Positions 5,948-8,002 of a stretch of 8,002 nucleotides of DNA are shown piece by piece (positions within the stretch are counted from its first letter, which is position 1; each line of letters begins with the position of its first letter). The notes under the pieces were generated by a model. That model was not told the origin of the DNA, searched no databases, and saw only the letters and a program-made list of their open reading frames with translations. The position numbers were made by a program, and so were the translations under genes. This DNA comes from Clostridia bacterium (GTDB taxonomy: Bacteria > Bacillota > Clostridia > Oscillospirales > Acutalibacteraceae): positions 1 to 8,002 of the forward strand of contig JAFOXT010000490.1 in assembly GCA_017425745.1 (NCBI GenBank), given 5' to 3'.

Positions 5948-6553
5948 TTATGAATTATATTCACTCATAGCTTTGTCTATTTTATCTTCTACCATATATT
6001 CAACGGAGCCTACAGCTTTTTCTGCTGCTTCTTTTATAAGCTTTGCTTCGTCCTTCGTAAAGTGTGAAAGCACCCAGTCAGCAAGGTCATAGTCAGGGTT
6101 GGGCTTTGCGCCTATACCAACCTTGATGCGTGGAAAATTGTCGCTGTTAAGGTGATAGATAATATTTTTCATACCGTTCTGTCCGCCGGCTGAGCCCTTG
6201 CGTCTTATGCGGATTTTACCCGGGTCAAGGCTTATATCGTCGCAGATTACGATAATTCTTTCAGGCGGAATTTTATAAAACTCTGCCGCATCTCTTACAG
6301 CTTCACCGCTTAAATTCATAAATGTCTGAGGCTTAAGAAGAAGACAGCGTCTGCCGTTTATTCTGCCGTCACCCATAAGGGATTTGAATTTCAGCTTTGT
6401 GATTTTTATGCCGTGCTTTTCGCTGAGAAGGTCAAGGCAGATAAAGCCTGCATTGTGTCTTGTGGTTTCATACTGTCTGCCCGGATTGCCCAGACCTACA
6501 ATCATATAGTCAAAGGAGCCGCCGTAATCTTTTGTGGTTTTTTTGAAAATCAT
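5948..6553 (-). CDS. pth: Peptidyl-tRNA hydrolase
   Basis: 201 residues. It cleaves the ester bond between peptide and tRNA in peptidyl-tRNAs that drop off ribosomes, freeing tRNA; it is normally essential in bacteria. Key residues match the family: Asn23 in GLGNPG, catalytic His33 in TTRHNAG, Asn80 in TFMNLSG, Asp105 in CDDISLDPG, and Asn126 in GGQNGMK. The usual start would be near Met17 (MIVGLGNPG), but AAAGGA (6563-6568) sits nine bases before the ATG at 6553. A 16-residue extension (MIFKKTTKDYGGSFDY) is therefore likely real. The gene is first in a two-gene operon with trmB, from a promoter at 6586-6614. Confidence 0.95.
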   Translation of the reverse strand: MIFKKTTKDYGGSFDYMIVGLGNPGRQYETTRHNAGFICLDLLSEKHGIKITKLKFKSLMGDGRINGRRCLLLKPQTFMNLSGEAVRDAAEFYKIPPERIIVICDDISLDPGKIRIRRKGSAGGQNGMKNIIYHLNSDNFPRIKVGIGAKPNPDYDLADWVLSHFTKDEAKLIKEAAEKAVGSVEYMVEDKIDKAMSEYNS

Positions 6554-6585
6554 TTTAATCCGTCCTTTATTGTCATCAGCTTAAT

Positions 6586-6614
6586 ATTATGCCAAGAAAA
6601 TGAAAAATAATCAA
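6586..6614 (-). promoter_or_regulatory. Promoter of pth-trmB
   Basis: On the minus strand, TTGATT (6609-6614), a 17-base spacer and CATAAT (6586-6591), with TGG just upstream of the -10 forming an extended element. The predicted transcript start is near 6579, about 26 bases before the pth start codon. Confidence 0.65.
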
Positions 6615-6737
6615 GGATTTACGGCAAGAAAAACGCGATTTTTTAAGCATAATTTAAGACAACGGATAAAATTAGTACCGGTAGGGCATCTGCAAGAAGC
6701 TAATATTCTAAATTATAATTAAAAATTAAAATTATTA
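6615..6737. other. Divergent intergenic region between pth and rlmB, no gene seen
   Basis: This stretch separates the two outward-facing promoters. The part near rlmB (about 6701-6737) is almost pure A/T and could act as an UP-type element. The middle holds the eight-base palindrome TACCGGTA at 6676-6683. No riboswitch, tRNA or small gene could be recognised. Confidence 0.4.
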
Positions 6738-6746
6738 TGGTATAAT
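6738..6746 (+). promoter_or_regulatory. Extended -10 promoter of rlmB
   Basis: TGG followed by a perfect TATAAT (6741-6746). The -35 position 17 bases upstream reads ATTAAA, a poor match, so the extended -10 and the A/T-rich upstream DNA may compensate. The predicted start is near 6753, about 31 bases before the rlmB start codon. Confidence 0.6.
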
Positions 6747-6783
6747 AAAACCAATTATAAATTAAGGTAATGGAGATAAACAA

Positions 6784-7566
6784 ATGGGATTCGATAAAGA
6801 AAATAATGCTCAGAGTGAAAGAGACAGCAACCTCATAATTGGCAGAAACGCTGTTTCAGAAGCACTGAGAAGCGGAAGAAATATAGACACCCTTCTTGTT
6901 GTAAGAGGAGAAAGAAACGGCTCCGTAGGCAGAATTATTGCTGAGTGCAAGGAAAAGGGAGTTGTAATTAAAGAGGTCGACAAGAAAAAGCTTGACTTTA
7001 TGTGCGGTCAGGGTAACCATCAGGGTGTTGCCGCTTATGCCGCAGTGCACGAATATTCAAGCGTTGAAGATATTTTCGCCCTTGCAGAGGAAAGAGGCGA
7101 AGCACCTTTCATTATTCTTTGCGACGAGCTTGAAGACCCACATAACTTAGGTGCTATTATCCGTACGGCTGAAACCGCAGGCGCTCACGGTGTGATTATT
7201 CCGAAAAGAAGAAACGCTTCTCTCACCTGGGCTGTAGGTAAGGCTTCTGCCGGAGCGGTTGAATATGTGCCCGTTGCAAGGGTAGGTAACCTTGCTTCAA
7301 CAATAGATGACCTTAAAAAAAGAGGGCTGTGGGTATACACTGCCGATATGGACGGACAGAATTGGTGCGAAACCGATTTCAGCGGACCTGTTGCTCTTGT
7401 TGTAGGCTCAGAGGGTAACGGCGTAAGCCGACTTATAAAAGAAAAAAGCGATTTTGTTGTATCACTTCCTATGAGAGGAAAAATCACCTCGCTTAACGCT
7501 TCAGTAGCGGCAGGTATTCTTATGTATGAGGTGTCAAGACAGCGTCTTGGACTTAAGGCGAAATAA
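6784..7566 (+). CDS. rlmB: 23S rRNA 2'-O-methyltransferase, RlmB/TrmH (SpoU) family
   Basis: 260 residues. Family members use S-adenosylmethionine to methylate a ribose 2'-OH; RlmB acts on G2251 in the peptidyl-transferase P-loop of 23S rRNA. An N-terminal L30e-like substrate-binding domain (about 17-92) starts at IIGRNAVSEAL and includes GNHQGVAAYA (77-86), typical of RlmB. The knotted SPOUT domain (about 107-255) has motif 1 NLGAIIRTAE (121-130, Asn121 and Arg127), motif 2 ALVVGSEGNGVS (204-215) and motif 3 SLPMRGKITSLNASVAAGI (227-245). Length fits the family. GGAG (6772-6775) lies eight bases before the ATG. The gene is divergent from pth and followed by an acidic protein after 55 bases with no terminator, so they probably share a transcript. 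Exact target G2251 is inferred from family; a related position or tRNA is possible. Confidence 0.88.
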   Translation: MGFDKENNAQSERDSNLIIGRNAVSEALRSGRNIDTLLVVRGERNGSVGRIIAECKEKGVVIKEVDKKKLDFMCGQGNHQGVAAYAAVHEYSSVEDIFALAEERGEAPFIILCDELEDPHNLGAIIRTAETAGAHGVIIPKRRNASLTWAVGKASAGAVEYVPVARVGNLASTIDDLKKRGLWVYTADMDGQNWCETDFSGPVALVVGSEGNGVSRLIKEKSDFVVSLPMRGKITSLNASVAAGILMYEVSRQRLGLKAK

Positions 7567-7621
7567 AAAAATTCAGGAGAAACCAAAGAAGAAAAATAAG
7601 TAGGAAAGGACAGAGTTTATT

Positions 7622-8002
7622 ATGGCAGAATATAATAATGATCCTTCAGGCATCAACGAAGAAGAAGTTCTTGAAATACACGAAGAGGTTGCAGAAGCCT
7701 TACCCGAATATGACATTTTTGACCTTGGAGATGTGGAAGCACTTTTTGAGGACAGAAAATCAAGCGAAATAAAAAATGAAGCAGAAAATACTGCTGAAGC
7801 TTCCGTAAAAGAAGAGTCTGTTGAAATTGTTTATGAGGATATCAGCTCTGATGCGAACAATGTTACAAGTGTGCTTCCTCCTTACAGAAGAGAAACCACA
7901 CAGCGCAGCACTGAAGATATAACCGAGCTTTCAAAAAAGCGCAACCACGAAAGCTATGAAAAGCCCCTTAAGGATACACCGCTTGTTGACCGTGAGCTTT
8001 AC
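7622..8002 (+). CDS. Partial acidic protein of unknown function, N-terminal part
   Basis: The frame opens at the ATG at 7622 and runs without a stop to the window end (127 codons seen), so the gene is cut by the right edge. AAAGGA at 7605-7610 lies 11 bases before the ATG, slightly long but usable. There is no signal peptide or membrane segment in the visible part. The first 80 residues are very acidic (26 Asp/Glu against 4 Lys/Arg) and look largely disordered. Residues 81-127 are balanced in charge and include VLPPYRRET and a Lys/Arg cluster KKR at 105-107. I do not recognise the family. The 55-base gap after rlmB without a hairpin suggests co-transcription. It could be the acidic N-terminal tail of a larger protein whose folded part lies beyond the edge. 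Confidence 0.8.
   Translation, partial: MAEYNNDPSGINEEEVLEIHEEVAEALPEYDIFDLGDVEALFEDRKSSEIKNEAENTAEASVKEESVEIVYEDISSDANNVTSVLPPYRRETTQRSTEDITELSKKRNHESYEKPLKDTPLVDRELY

Noticed and set aside
5363..5953. 196-codon plus-strand open frame covering trmB
   Set aside because: It is the antisense shadow of trmB, whose motifs and start signals are clear; its translation is hydrophobic and phenylalanine-rich, as expected for the complement of Lys/Glu codons.
6625..6653. Second plus-strand promoter with a -10 of CATAAT at 6648
   Set aside because: No acceptable -35 box at 16-18 bases upstream, and the extended -10 at 6738-6746 is closer to rlmB and much better.
6676..6683. TACCGGTA palindrome as an operator
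   Set aside because: Eight bases with no flanking symmetry; too short to support a binding site without comparison data.
1..8002. Search by eye for CRISPR arrays, toxin-antitoxin pairs, insertion-sequence ends, tRNAs and defence genes
   Set aside because: No regularly spaced repeats, transposase motifs, cloverleaf-like segments or defence-type genes were seen; the window reads as ordinary core and metabolic genes.

Overview
The window looks like chromosomal housekeeping DNA from a low-to-moderate GC Gram-positive bacterium. The best guess is a gut-type member of class Clostridia (Ruminococcaceae/Oscillospirales-like). The reasons are strong AAGGAG-type ribosome binding sites, A/T-rich intergenic promoters with sigma-A-like boxes, a cytoplasmic family 3 glycosidase with a long C-terminal tail, a lipoprotein thioredoxin, and Clostridia-style versions of Pth and TrmB. 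The taxonomy is inference from gene style; no marker such as 16S rRNA is present. No mobile element, CRISPR array, tRNA or rRNA gene was found.

Layout from left to right. (1) 1-112 is a short non-coding end. (2) 113-1024, minus strand: a membrane-anchored protein with two FHA domains, transcribed alone from a near-consensus promoter (1079-1107). Its terminator hairpin (101-126) contains its own stop codon. (3) 1230-3653 and 3671-4231, plus strand: a GH3 beta-glycosidase followed 17 bases later by a TlpA/ResA-like thioredoxin lipoprotein, probably one transcript. (4) 4339-5214, plus strand: a secreted SGNH/GDSL hydrolase. Its likely promoter is embedded in the hairpin that ends the preceding transcript. 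(5) A bidirectional terminator (5222-5251) separates it from the convergent pair pth-trmB (minus strand, 6553 down to 5267), which is tightly coupled. (6) A 230-base divergent promoter region, then rlmB-like rRNA methyltransferase (6784-7566) and a partial, very acidic protein of unknown function that runs off the right edge (7622-8002).

Functionally, the right half is translation maintenance: Pth recycles peptidyl-tRNA, TrmB makes m7G46 in tRNA, and the RlmB/TrmH-family enzyme 2'-O-methylates rRNA. The left half is carbohydrate use and cell-surface functions: GH3 glycosidase, an extracytoplasmic thiol-disulfide lipoprotein, a secreted esterase-like protein and an FHA signalling or scaffolding protein. 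I see no convincing previously undescribed multi-gene system. The most useful points for a second look are: complementary loss of phosphothreonine-binding residues in the two FHA domains; an Asp-to-Cys change in the TrmB signature motif; the GH3-TlpA pairing; an operator-like inverted repeat at the GH3 start; a promoter nested in a terminator hairpin; and the unknown acidic protein behind rlmB.
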